Of a DNA stretch of 64,000 bases, positions 25,287 to 33,588 are shown piece by piece. The notes below the pieces were generated by a model. That model had not been told where the DNA came from, did not search any database, and was given only the letters and a program-made list of their open reading frames with translations. Source of the DNA: JAPLHP01 sp963720375 (GTDB lineage: Bacteria > Chloroflexota > Dehalococcoidia > UBA2247 > RBG-13-53-26); contig CAVRFM010000007.1 in NCBI GenBank assembly GCA_963720375.1, positions 1 through 64,000 of the forward strand, read 5' to 3'. Within the stretch, counting starts at the first letter, position 1, and each line of letters opens with the position of its first letter. The position numbers and the translations under genes are program-made.

Positions 25287-25362
25287 GGGGCTGTAGCTTA
25301 GTTGGGAGAGCGCCTCCCTTGCACGGAGGAGGTCGGGAGTTCGAATCTCCCCAGCTCCACCA
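25287..25362 (+). tRNA. tRNA-Ala (TGC)
   Basis: The 76-base cloverleaf has acceptor GGGGCTG pairing with CAGCTCC, D arm GCTTAGTTGGGAGAGC, and anticodon stem CCTCC/GGAGG with loop CTTGCAC (anticodon TGC). The T arm contains GTTCGAATC. The 3' CCA is encoded. The accessory cassette begins about 270 bases downstream, but I found no copy of the tRNA 3' end at the far side. Confidence 0.97.
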
Positions 25363-25635
25363 GGTTTATATCCAGTTGATCTTCCCTTGTCTTCTCTGAT
25401 GACATTTCCTGCCTCACCATAGATACCTGCCTAACCCTCCACGTAATGGGCCCGAAGATCAGCTCTATCCTGGGAGAGAAAAACAGGCTCCGGCTCAACA
25501 GGGAGACATTTGACGGCCTAGGACCAGCTATGGTATCCTGCCAGCCGTCTTGTCTCTGCATGTATCGTTCGGGGGGCATCGGAATGCAGATCGTTAGTGA
25601 TCAGATGATTGACCATATTCTAGGAGGGTAATCCT

Positions 25636-27861
25636 ATTTACACAGTTGCGCTGATTCAAAATCAGTCGGAGATGTCCCACTATGGCTATGCCGATGCTAG
25701 GCCGATGCTTGTAGAGTTGGGCTATGCCCCGATACTGTATACGGCGCAGAATGTTGAGAGTCTGTCAGCCGATCTGAAGCGGCTCAAGCTTCATGCCGTC
25801 GTGTTCGCCTCAAATGCCCTCAATGACAAAACGATACGAGATGCGATTGTGTCCGATGCTTCTGTAAAGGCCTTCCGCGAGTTCCTCGCGGCTGGGCAAG
25901 GGTGTTTGATTCTGCACCAACTAAGACTGGCCCAAGACAAAGTAGCACTGAGCTTTCTGCCACAGCCGCTTGACCGAGCAACCCCTATGGACAGAGCCCC
26001 AAAGGAGAAGGCATCGGACGGCGACCTCCTTCCAACCGAAGCTGGTCGCAGTCACGTGACTTTCCTATATCCCAACAAGATAGATGTTGCTGAGGTCAAA
26101 TCACGGTGTCTGTCTTATGGCAGCCTAAAGGGACTGTACTGGCATTTCTGGGATAAGGTTAGCAGAGCAGATTGGGATGTCCTCCTCTTGGATACAGATC
26201 GTACCGGAGAGGAAAGACCTCTGGTTATTGTTTCGAAGGAATCGCAGTCGTACAGAATAGTGGCATGCTCACTTACCCTGGATTGGCAGAAACAGAAAAA
26301 AATGCTCAAGAACATGCTTACATACGTGGTTGAAGGTAGGCATCACACGGCTATCGTGAAGGATCCACAGACTGTGAGTGCGCCATTCGAATACTTTCTG
26401 GAGTGTCTGCGGTCCCAGGAGTATCCATTCCAGATATACGAAATCGGCCGTAACCTAAGCGATCTTGCAGAGAATGTGAGCCATGGTGTTCATACCATAA
26501 TAGTCCTTGATCCATTCACAAATGAATCAAGATTGGGAACAAATGTGTATTCTGCAATACAAGAGCGCGTGAAGGAAGGGAGAGCAAAGTTAATAGGCAT
26601 CAATCAAGAAGTCGACGTGAAGAAGTTCTACGTCGCAGGAGGTGAGCGCTATGCTTTGCGTCTTATCCACGATCTTGAGCTGAAGATTCAGAAAGAGCTG
26701 CGCGAAGGCTACATCGACGGCAGCTTCTGGAGTACGGTGGAGTCACTTCAGATTCTTCACGAAATCCCATACGTTGGGTCGAAATACAGCAGGCAGACGC
26801 TAGATGAGGTGTTCAAGAAAACCCAAAACCACGATCGGGACGGATCATACGACGAAGTCTTTGGCGTCACTTGCGCTTTGCTCTGGCTACGTGCGACTTA
26901 CTTGGGCAAGGATCATTCTGATACTCTTCGAACGTTGGCTTGGATTCGCAAGAACCTGCCAGACTATGAGGCTAGAGAGAGAACGCTAGCATACCACACG
27001 ATGATAAATGTGGGCCTTGCCGACCTAGGTGAGAGGGAATCTCTAAGGAACATACTCCTTGCACAACAGGTGGACCATCTAAGCGAGATTGACCTTGTAG
27101 TCTACTTAAGGGCAGCAGTTGCTGGAGAAGTGAAAGACGTCTTCATACCGATAGTCCAACGACTTGAGGATTTGCAGAGAGATGGGTGCTGGATAGACCT
27201 CGCAACATCCGCAACTGCGGTCAGCGCCTTGCTAGACGTACGCTCAATTCTAGAAAGAGAATCGGCAGCGTTGTACCCCAAGATCAGTCGCTCCCTCCAA
27301 TCAATGTTGTTCAAGACAGTCATATATCTGCAGAATTCAAAAGAACGTTCTTCAGGGAGAACAGTCTACGTATACCCTTGGGACAACAAAGCTAGTACTA
27401 GCCTCAAGTGCATCGAAGCTTGGGCGCGATTTGAGGAGTTGATAGATATTCCCATCCACGAAGTGATAGATACCCTGAAGAGCTACTCGGCGATTGAGAC
27501 AGACAGATCATCAGCTAAGACTGCCTTGACGATACTGGAGGAATTGAAGAATGAGAATAGAGGGCTGGTTGAAGAGAGAAACCGGCTGCAGGCAACTATG
27601 GCCGGAGTCAGAAAAAGGCTCAACGCCAGCCGTTACTTGTGGATACCACTTACGCTGCTTCTCTACTTTCTGGCAACTGTTGGCATCACTACGCTGGTAG
27701 TAGGAGTTGACACCCCAACAAGGCAAGTGCTTTTGGACGCATTCCCCAGACACTGGCCAGTCCATTTCGGGGTCATCGGTCTGCCAGGAACAATCCTTGG
27801 AATACTGTGGTACTGGAGCACCATCCGGAAAGAAGGCAAGAAGAGCAATGCGGACCAATGA
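25636..27861 (+). CDS. Unrecognised large membrane-anchored protein, probable ATT start
   Basis: The protein has 741 residues if it starts at ATT 25636, which has AGGAGG exactly eight bases upstream and extends the first strand (YTVALIQNQSEMSHYGYADA). The first ATG (25672) lacks a proper ribosome binding site and cuts that strand. Parts, by eye: an N-terminal Rossmann-like domain (about 1-230) that recalls ThuA/glutamine-amidotransferase folds but lacks a GxCxG nucleophile motif; a second alpha/beta part (about 235-330); and a helical repeat region (about 350-600, WSTVESLQILHEIPYVG, GVTCALLWLRATYL) like alpha/alpha toroids. A coiled coil (about 630-666) and two membrane helices (about 667-691, 710-727) follow. 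Both ends should be cytoplasmic. Function unknown; it overlaps the acyltransferase gene. Confidence 0.72.
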   Translation: MYTVALIQNQSEMSHYGYADARPMLVELGYAPILYTAQNVESLSADLKRLKLHAVVFASNALNDKTIRDAIVSDASVKAFREFLAAGQGCLILHQLRLAQDKVALSFLPQPLDRATPMDRAPKEKASDGDLLPTEAGRSHVTFLYPNKIDVAEVKSRCLSYGSLKGLYWHFWDKVSRADWDVLLLDTDRTGEERPLVIVSKESQSYRIVACSLTLDWQKQKKMLKNMLTYVVEGRHHTAIVKDPQTVSAPFEYFLECLRSQEYPFQIYEIGRNLSDLAENVSHGVHTIIVLDPFTNESRLGTNVYSAIQERVKEGRAKLIGINQEVDVKKFYVAGGERYALRLIHDLELKIQKELREGYIDGSFWSTVESLQILHEIPYVGSKYSRQTLDEVFKKTQNHDRDGSYDEVFGVTCALLWLRATYLGKDHSDTLRTLAWIRKNLPDYEARERTLAYHTMINVGLADLGERESLRNILLAQQVDHLSEIDLVVYLRAAVAGEVKDVFIPIVQRLEDLQRDGCWIDLATSATAVSALLDVRSILERESAALYPKISRSLQSMLFKTVIYLQNSKERSSGRTVYVYPWDNKASTSLKCIEAWARFEELIDIPIHEVIDTLKSYSAIETDRSSAKTALTILEELKNENRGLVEERNRLQATMAGVRKRLNASRYLWIPLTLLLYFLATVGITTLVVGVDTPTRQVLLDAFPRHWPVHFGVIGLPGTILGILWYWSTIRKEGKKSNADQ

Positions 27862-28408
27862 TGAATACTGTCAGTTCAATGCGACGTTGGCGTCTACCGT
27901 CAAAACCATTGGAGATCGGATAAGGATAGGCGCGTTCAGCACGGTTGAGGATTATGTGCTGCTAGATTGTGGATCCAGTGGCAGCTCTGAGATATCTATA
28001 GGAAACAGGTGCAAGATCAAGCAGGGGGCGGTTCTCCGAACGTATGATGGACACATAAGAATCGGGAATCGGGTGTCGGTGGGTGAGTACTCAATTCTAG
28101 CGGGACATGGGGGTTTGACTATTGGAGATTGTACATTGATCGCGGGACACTGCTATATCTCGGCAGCGAATCACATATCCTCTGGCAGGGATATGATCCG
28201 TTTCCAAGGCGAAAGTGCCAGGGGTATCGTCATAGGTAATAATGTCTGGATTGGAGGCCATGTCCTCATTAGAGACGGCGTCAGCATTGGTGACGGGTGT
28301 GTCATTGGAGCAGGAAGTATAGTTACGGCAGATCTGCCCTCTGACGTGGTCTGCTATGGTGTGCCATGCAGAGTAGTCAAGGCCAGAGAGGCCCTGTTTC
28401 AGGAGTAG
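27848..28408 (+). CDS. Hexapeptide-repeat acyltransferase (LbH family)
   Basis: The protein has 186 residues from ATG 27848, overlapping the previous gene by 14 bases. Left-handed beta-helix hexapeptides run through about 20-165: IGDRIRIGAFSTVEDYVLL, IGNRCKIKQGAVL, IGNRVSVGEYSIL, then the C-terminal IGNNVWIGGHVLIRDGVSIG, IGAGSIVT and a closing YGVPCRVVKAR. The family transfers acetyl or other acyl groups from CoA to sugars or antibiotics. Its neighbour is an N-acetylglucosamine-6-phosphate deacetylase, so an amino-sugar substrate is attractive but unproven. Confidence 0.87.
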   Translation: MRTNDEYCQFNATLASTVKTIGDRIRIGAFSTVEDYVLLDCGSSGSSEISIGNRCKIKQGAVLRTYDGHIRIGNRVSVGEYSILAGHGGLTIGDCTLIAGHCYISAANHISSGRDMIRFQGESARGIVIGNNVWIGGHVLIRDGVSIGDGCVIGAGSIVTADLPSDVVCYGVPCRVVKAREALFQE

Positions 28409-28428
28409 GATTTGATGAAGGAGTTGAG

Positions 28429-29571
28429 ATGAGATACGCGATTGTCAACTGCAACATATACACAGGTGAACAAGTGCTGTTCAACGATGCCCTCATTATT
28501 GACGGTGAACACATAGAGGGAATTGTGCCTGTTGACAAGGTGCCCAAAGGCTTGGAGATTCTGGATCTGAGCGGCGATAATGTTGCACCTGGCTTCATTG
28601 ATGTACAGGTGAATGGGGGAGGTGGACTCCTTTTCAATGACGATCCCACGGAAGAGTGTATTCGGACTATTCATGCAGCGCACAAACGTTTCGGCACGAC
28701 GAATTTCCTACCCACGATTATTACGAGTTCCAACGACAAGCTTCTTCAAGCCATGGAAACAGTTGGCGCGGTTCTCGAGAAACGCAGTCATGGTGTCCTG
28801 GGGCTGCACATGGAAGGGCCCTACATCAACGAGGGCAAGGCGGGCGTTCATGACAAGGAATACATCAGGCGCATCTCCAGCGAAGAACTGAGTGTCTTGG
28901 TGAAACGAGGGAAGGGTGTTATCAAGGTCATGACCGTAGCTCCAGAGGTCGTCAACAGATCACACGTGCAGATGATGAAGGACAGTGGTATGGTAGTCTC
29001 AGCAGGTCATACCAATGCTACATATGAACAGGCCAGAGACTTTTTCGACTGGGGCGGGTCTGCGGTCACCCATCTCTTCAATGCCATGTCACAACTGCAG
29101 GGTAGGGAGCCGGGGGTTGTCGGAGCTGCCTACGATTCGAAGAATGTGTGGGCAGGTATCATTGTCGACGGGCTTCATGTGCATTTCAGCTCTGTAAGCA
29201 TATCCAAGAAGGTTAAGGGCAGAAGACTAGTGCTCGTGACGGATGCAATGCCTCCGGTTGGCACCCGGCTGTCTTCTTTCAACCTAGGGAAGCTGGAGGT
29301 CCTCTGCACTAATGGCAAATGCACGACGAAAGACGGTACGCTCGCGGGTTCAGCACTAGACATGGCCACAGCTGTTCGGAATTGCGTTCAAAAAGTGGGG
29401 ATCCCGCTGGATGAGGCACTGAGGATGGCATCAACGTATCCTGCCGAACTGCTGGGGGTGGACAACGTACTGGGCAGGATAGGACCGGGCTATTCGGCAA
29501 ATCTGGCGGTGTTCAACAACCAACTAGTTGTAAAAGGTGTAGTGCTTTGTGGTAAACACGAAGTCTTCTAA
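28429..29571 (+). CDS. nagA: N-acetylglucosamine-6-phosphate deacetylase
   Basis: The protein has 380 residues from ATG 28429, with AAGGAG five bases upstream. The amidohydrolase removes acetate from GlcNAc-6-P. Signatures are NVAPGFIDVQVNGGGGLLFN, GLHMEGPYINEGKAGVH, VSAGHTNATYEQA with a metal-ligand His, VTHLFNAMSQLQGREPG, IIVDGLHVH, LVTDAMPPVG and the catalytic Asp there, and AGSALDM. Length is normal (about 380). No nagB or PTS gene accompanies it; instead it follows an acyltransferase and a large membrane protein, so it may act in a surface-sugar or recycling context. Confidence 0.93.
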   Translation: MRYAIVNCNIYTGEQVLFNDALIIDGEHIEGIVPVDKVPKGLEILDLSGDNVAPGFIDVQVNGGGGLLFNDDPTEECIRTIHAAHKRFGTTNFLPTIITSSNDKLLQAMETVGAVLEKRSHGVLGLHMEGPYINEGKAGVHDKEYIRRISSEELSVLVKRGKGVIKVMTVAPEVVNRSHVQMMKDSGMVVSAGHTNATYEQARDFFDWGGSAVTHLFNAMSQLQGREPGVVGAAYDSKNVWAGIIVDGLHVHFSSVSISKKVKGRRLVLVTDAMPPVGTRLSSFNLGKLEVLCTNGKCTTKDGTLAGSALDMATAVRNCVQKVGIPLDEALRMASTYPAELLGVDNVLGRIGPGYSANLAVFNNQLVVKGVVLCGKHEVF

Positions 29572-29717
29572 ACCATTCGGTTTGCCAGGTACCCGCAGTG
29601 TTGGCTCAAGATCCCACCCTTCAGATCTCCGTTATTTATTCTCGATTTGGCAGTTAGTCTGCTGTGCGACAACGCTGTGGGTTCTGCCTATCTGTAACTC
29701 CAGCTCCATTTTGTACC

Positions 29718-30263
29718 TTAGTGCCTCAGCACATCAATAAGCTTGGTTCCCAACCGGTTCAAGCGGCGCTCCACGTCTTTGTCATTTGACACCTGTTTTG
29801 GATTCTTTGCCAAAGCGGTAACATGCCCAACCCATCGCATACCACACACAGACGAGTACGTCCTCAGGTTCTGCACGGCCTTCCCGATGCCTTCTTCTGC
29901 TACAGCTATCCCAACAATGGGCTTTGACTCAAGCATCGTCCAGATCGGGCAGGTTCTGTCCATGAAGTTCTTGAGCAAACCGGAAAGCATCTCAAAGTAG
30001 ACCGGTGTGCCGAGAGCAAGGCCATCGGCTTCAAGCAGCTTAGGATAGATCTGCTGCATGTCATCGTGAATCCTGCAGGTTCCCCTTCGTGCCTTCCCTC
30101 CAGCCTCGCAGCCCAGGCAACCATCGCACCCCTTGATATCTTTCTCCCTGAGCAAGATCAGCTCCGTGTCGGCCCCGGCTTCGGCAGCCTTTTCCAGAAG
30201 CTTTCTCAGCATCCACTCAGTATTGCCTTTTCTCGGAGACCCACAAACACCGACTATTTTCAT
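29718..30263 (-). CDS. Flavodoxin-fold NADPH-dependent FMN reductase family protein
   Basis: The protein has 181 residues from ATG 30263. It opens with the FMN-binding strand-loop MKIVGVCGSPRKGNTEWML. Next comes a cysteine-rich stretch, KGCDGCLGCEAGGKARRGTC (about 44-63), typical of iron-sulfur-flavoprotein-like and multimeric flavodoxin WrbA-like proteins, then GLALGTPVYFEMLSGLLKNF. It is probably an FMN redox protein with a possible cluster. It converges with nagA. Confidence 0.85.
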   Translation of the reverse strand: MKIVGVCGSPRKGNTEWMLRKLLEKAAEAGADTELILLREKDIKGCDGCLGCEAGGKARRGTCRIHDDMQQIYPKLLEADGLALGTPVYFEMLSGLLKNFMDRTCPIWTMLESKPIVGIAVAEEGIGKAVQNLRTYSSVCGMRWVGHVTALAKNPKQVSNDKDVERRLNRLGTKLIDVLRH

Positions 30264-30299
30264 TTCCGTGACTCGTACTGTTGAGATTGCTTCATCGGA

Positions 30300-30319
30300 G
30301 GGCGCTTCGCGAAGCGCCC
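30300..30319. repeat. Perfect 20-base palindrome
   Basis: GGGCGCTTCG followed by its exact reverse complement lies between the flavodoxin gene and gmk, with CCTAC after it. It resembles the GC-rich REP-type palindromes found between genes in many bacteria. There is no T-run, so it is a weak candidate for a terminator. Confidence 0.5.
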
Positions 30320-30365
30320 CTACAGCCTTCTCGCATGACACCAGGCTTGCCTGAGTAATACCGTG

Positions 30366-30956
30366 CTATTTCAGCTCGACCGTGCGGAGATTCACCCGGC
30401 ATTTTTCAGCCGTCACAATGGCTTTGATCTGGGATACGGCTGCATCCAGCTCGTCCTGGCGGTTCATGACCATATAATCGAAGATGGCCAGGCTCCTCAT
30501 CTCCTCACTCACCTTTCCCAAGCGCACCTTCAGCTCACTATCGGACTCGGTCTTGCGCAGCCGCAGCCGCTGCTCATAGTCCTCCATCGAAGGAAGGGTG
30601 AGGAAGATGAGTATGGCCGCCGGCAGCAGTTTCCTTATCGTGGCTGCACCCTGGACGTCCATCTTCAGCATGACGTCTTTTCCTTCATCCAGAGCCTGCT
30701 TCACCTGCAGCTTGGGGACCCCGTACCAATAGCCATAGACCCTGGCCGACTCCAGCAGCTCTCCACGCTGCAACATGTCCTGAAACCTTGCCTCTGATAT
30801 AAAACGGTAGTCTCTGCCGTCGCTTTCCCCTGCCCGCCGGGGACGTGTTGTTGCTGTTACAGCATAGTGGAACGGGAATTTTGCCTCCCTCATTTTACTG
30901 AGGACGGCGTCCTTGCCCGCCCCGGAGGGCCCTGATAAGACCACAAGCAAAGACAA
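30366..30956 (-). CDS. gmk: Guanylate kinase
   Basis: The kinase phosphorylates GMP to GDP. It has 196 residues from TTG 30956, chosen because AGGAG lies eight bases upstream and the product begins at the P-loop strand (LSLLVVLSGPSGAGKDAVL). A GTG at 30977 would overlap remA. GMP-binding residues fall in YAVTATTRPRRAGESDGRDY and LLESARVYGYWYGV. Length is normal. It follows remA, the usual order in Gram-positive-type genomes. Confidence 0.94.
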   Translation of the reverse strand: MSLLVVLSGPSGAGKDAVLSKMREAKFPFHYAVTATTRPRRAGESDGRDYRFISEARFQDMLQRGELLESARVYGYWYGVPKLQVKQALDEGKDVMLKMDVQGAATIRKLLPAAILIFLTLPSMEDYEQRLRLRKTESDSELKVRLGKVSEEMRSLAIFDYMVMNRQDELDAAVSQIKAIVTAEKCRVNLRTVELK

Positions 30957-30961
30957 TCCGG

Positions 30962-31249
30962 TTACTCCTGGCAACACTCATCGGCGAGGTCTTTGGACTC
31001 AGACACGCGTGTTGCTACTACTCTTCCTGCGATAGTTTCAGGGGTAATGGCAGCCAGGACAATATGTCCGTTTTCCATTACAAGGATCGCTTTTGTCCTT
31101 CTCCCATTGGTAACATCGATGACGTTCCCTTTGCTCTTGCCTTCGTGGACAAGGCGCTTTGCCGGTGCGGAGTTGGGCGAGATAACAGCGATAACCTTAT
31201 TCATCGCCGCCATATTGCTGAAACCGAGATGGACCAGTTCCGTAGTCAT
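30962..31249 (-). CDS. remA: RemA-like (DUF370) regulatory protein
   Basis: The 95-residue protein has the DUF370 hallmarks: LVHLGFSNMAAMNKVIAVISP, SAPAKRLVHEGKSKGNVIDVT, and GRRTKAILVMENGHIVLAAI (given in parts). In Bacillus RemA is a DNA-binding activator of matrix and osmoprotectant genes and lies next to gmk, as here. It has a C-terminal extension (ETIAGRVVATRVSESKDLADE). The stop codon abuts gmk. It should not be read as RNA polymerase omega, which often follows gmk. Confidence 0.9.
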   Translation of the reverse strand: MTTELVHLGFSNMAAMNKVIAVISPNSAPAKRLVHEGKSKGNVIDVTNGRRTKAILVMENGHIVLAAITPETIAGRVVATRVSESKDLADECCQE

Positions 31250-31272
31250 CTTTCTTTCCCCTCCATTTGTGT

Positions 31273-32574
31273 TTAACTTGTCTTTAGCAATTCCATGTGC
31301 TCCCAGAAAGCGGGGTAGGAGATTTCGGCAACTTCAGCCTCTTCAATCAGAGTCTTGCCGCCGGCGATTGCCCCTGCTATTCCGAAAGCCATGGCCAACC
31401 GGTGGTCATGGTGACTCGAGCATTTTGCCCCGCGAAGCTTTGCTCCTCCATGAATAACCATACCATCGGGCAATTCCTCTATGGTTGCCCCCAGCTTTGA
31501 AAGCTCTTTAGCCAGGCGGCCTATTCTGTCCGTTTCCTTGACGCGCAGTTCTGCAGCATCCTTGATGGTGGTAACGCCTCTGGCAACACAGGCCGCTACT
31601 GCCAGCACCGGGATCTCATCGATCAGCCGGGGGATAAGATCGCCGCCAATCTCAACGCCGCTTAGTTCGCTTGACTCAATAGTGAGGTCGGCAAACGGCT
31701 CATTGCCTGCCGAACGCTGATTCTCTATCTTGAGGTTTGCCCCCATCTTTAACAGGACATCGATGATCCCGGTCCTGGTGGGATTAATACCGGTGTCTTT
31801 GATCTTAATCTTTGCATCGGGGTGAATTGCCCCCAGCACCAGCCAATAAGCTGCAGAGCTTAAATCACCCGGTATAAGCACATCGACAGACTGTGGGGGA
31901 GTCCTTGGGGGAGTGAGGACAACGCACGTATCGTCCACTGCCAGAGTCACTCCCATAGCCTGTAGTAACCGCTCAGTGTGGTCGCGTGATTTCGATGGCT
32001 CATAGACAGTCGTTTTCCCCTGTGGAGCAAAAAGACCGGCGATCAACATCGCTGATTTGATCTGGGCGCTGGCAACCGGCAGAGAGTAGTTGAGGCCATG
32101 AAGTTCCTGCCCCTTGATAGCCAGCGGCGCCAGTGTATCTCTTCCTCTGCCCCAGATTTTGCCGCCCATCAAACGCAGGGGCAGTATAACTCGTCCCATA
32201 GGACGGCTGCGGAGCGAACTGTCACCGGTGATTACAGACAGAAATGGCTGACCGGCCAGTAACCCGGTCAACAGGCGCATGGTGGTGGCGCTGTTGCCGG
32301 CATCAAGCACATCCTCGGCTTCACACAGACCTTTTCTCCCTGCACCGTGAACCTCGATAGTCAGGGGTGTGGAGTGGACCTGTTTTATGCTCGCGCCCAC
32401 GGCCTGTAAACAGGCCAGGGTAGAAGCGCAATCGGCTCCCGGAGAGAAGTTGACTATCCTCGACTTCCCCTCGGCGATGCTGTTTAAGATGGCAGCCCGA
32501 TGGGAGATGGACTTGTCACCCGGAGGGGTGACCTCACCTCTCAAAATAGAGCAGGAGCTAATCTCTTTTATCAT
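31273..32574 (-). CDS. aroA: 3-phosphoshikimate 1-carboxyvinyltransferase (EPSP synthase)
   Basis: The protein has 433 residues from ATG 32574, overlapping the end of tyrA by 17 bases. It joins PEP to shikimate-3-phosphate. PGDKSISHRAAIL (about 15-27) binds phosphates, and LDAGNSATTMRLLTGLLAG and RVKETDRIGRLAKELSKLG are family signatures. A class II-like PEP site (LRSRPMGRVILPLRLMG) is seen. It is cotranscribed with tyrA and upstream lysC in a run of amino-acid genes. Confidence 0.95.
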   Translation of the reverse strand: MIKEISSCSILRGEVTPPGDKSISHRAAILNSIAEGKSRIVNFSPGADCASTLACLQAVGASIKQVHSTPLTIEVHGAGRKGLCEAEDVLDAGNSATTMRLLTGLLAGQPFLSVITGDSSLRSRPMGRVILPLRLMGGKIWGRGRDTLAPLAIKGQELHGLNYSLPVASAQIKSAMLIAGLFAPQGKTTVYEPSKSRDHTERLLQAMGVTLAVDDTCVVLTPPRTPPQSVDVLIPGDLSSAAYWLVLGAIHPDAKIKIKDTGINPTRTGIIDVLLKMGANLKIENQRSAGNEPFADLTIESSELSGVEIGGDLIPRLIDEIPVLAVAACVARGVTTIKDAAELRVKETDRIGRLAKELSKLGATIEELPDGMVIHGGAKLRGAKCSSHHDHRLAMAFGIAGAIAGGKTLIEEAEVAEISYPAFWEHMELLKTS

Positions 32575-33430
32575 AGTCCTCAAGCCATGATTCGCGTGCC
32601 TGCCGCGCTTCCGTAAAGGCTTTCTCCAGATCTTCGCTGTTGCCGGCTACTAACTGGCGGAACCGGCTCAATTCCCTGGAAAACTCGTCTATCCAGAGAA
32701 GTATGTTCTCCCGGTTGGTCAGGCAGATATCCCGGTTCATCCGCGGGTGCTGTGAAGCCAGGCGGGTCACATCCCGGTATCCTGTTGCAGCTAACCCGGA
32801 CATCTTTTCCCAGACAGGGCTTTTGGTTGTCGCCATTACCAGGGTAGAGGAGAGAATGAGGGGCAGATGGCTGATCCCGGCCACAAAATTGTCATGTTCC
32901 GGGGCTGTGATAAACAGGGGATTAGCCCCCATCTTCTCCACCAGTTCGACCATGAGTTGAATTGAAGCCGGGGAAGAATTCCGCCCCGGGACAAGGCAAT
33001 AAGTACGGCCCTGAAAAAGGTTGGCCTCAGCCACATCGATGCCCGCAGATTCCTTCCCCGCCATGGGATGCCCGCCAACAAAGTTTACTCCCGATGGCAG
33101 GTATTGCCCGGCCCACTCCATGACTTTTGTCTTTGTGCTGGCTGTGTCGGTAACGATGCAGCCCGAAATTAGGTGAGGGCCAATCTGCTCCAGGATCTCC
33201 TTTATCGCCATCGTCGGAGTCGCCAGGATGACAATATCTGCTTTGCCGACAGTTGAGATAAGACTTTCTCCGGTTTTGTCCAGGGCTTTCAGCCTCAGTG
33301 CCTTGCCGGCAACTTCCGGACTGCGCGCGTAACCTGTGAGTTCGGCGTTTTCCAGTCCGGAACGCTTTAGAGCCAGACCGATGGAACCACCGATCAGCCC
33401 CAGTCCGATGATCGCAATATGTTTCTTCAT
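32558..33430 (-). CDS. tyrA: Prephenate dehydrogenase
   Basis: The 290-residue enzyme oxidatively decarboxylates prephenate to 4-hydroxyphenylpyruvate (or arogenate to tyrosine). The N-terminal Rossmann motif is IAIIGLGLIGGSIGLALKRS. TDTASTKTKVMEWA and FVGGHPMAGKESAG, with the catalytic-region His, are diagnostic. There is no fused chorismate mutase or ACT domain, so tyrosine feedback would need another protein. Its last codons overlap aroA. Confidence 0.94.
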   Translation of the reverse strand: MKKHIAIIGLGLIGGSIGLALKRSGLENAELTGYARSPEVAGKALRLKALDKTGESLISTVGKADIVILATPTMAIKEILEQIGPHLISGCIVTDTASTKTKVMEWAGQYLPSGVNFVGGHPMAGKESAGIDVAEANLFQGRTYCLVPGRNSSPASIQLMVELVEKMGANPLFITAPEHDNFVAGISHLPLILSSTLVMATTKSPVWEKMSGLAATGYRDVTRLASQHPRMNRDICLTNRENILLWIDEFSRELSRFRQLVAGNSEDLEKAFTEARQARESWLEDYDKRD

Positions 33431-33588
33431 TGATATTCAAGAACCAGGGTTTCTCTTGATTTTTGATCCCGCAGAACGTTTGGCAGGAAGTTGATCAGGA
33501 GGTGCGCATCTCAATATCACACAACAGAGCGCACTTCACTGCCAATAAACCCATAACACAGGTGGAAGCCCCTCGTGGAGCCAGCTTC

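Noticed and set aside
25298..25579. Minus-strand ORF with LVELGRFELPTSSV
   Set aside because: This peptide is the known artefact of reading a tRNA gene in antisense; the ORF covers tRNA-Ala.
25446..25631. 61-codon plus-strand ORF ending just before the ATT-start gene
   Set aside because: No ribosome binding site, no family resemblance, and its end overlaps the Shine-Dalgarno of the next gene; probably chance.
25287..29700. Idea that the accessory cassette is an integrative element at tRNA-Ala
   Set aside because: No integrase, and no copy of the tRNA 3' end found at the far boundary by eye.
30962..31249. RNA polymerase omega subunit
   Set aside because: Its place beside gmk suggests rpoZ, but the sequence carries DUF370/RemA motifs and no omega motifs.
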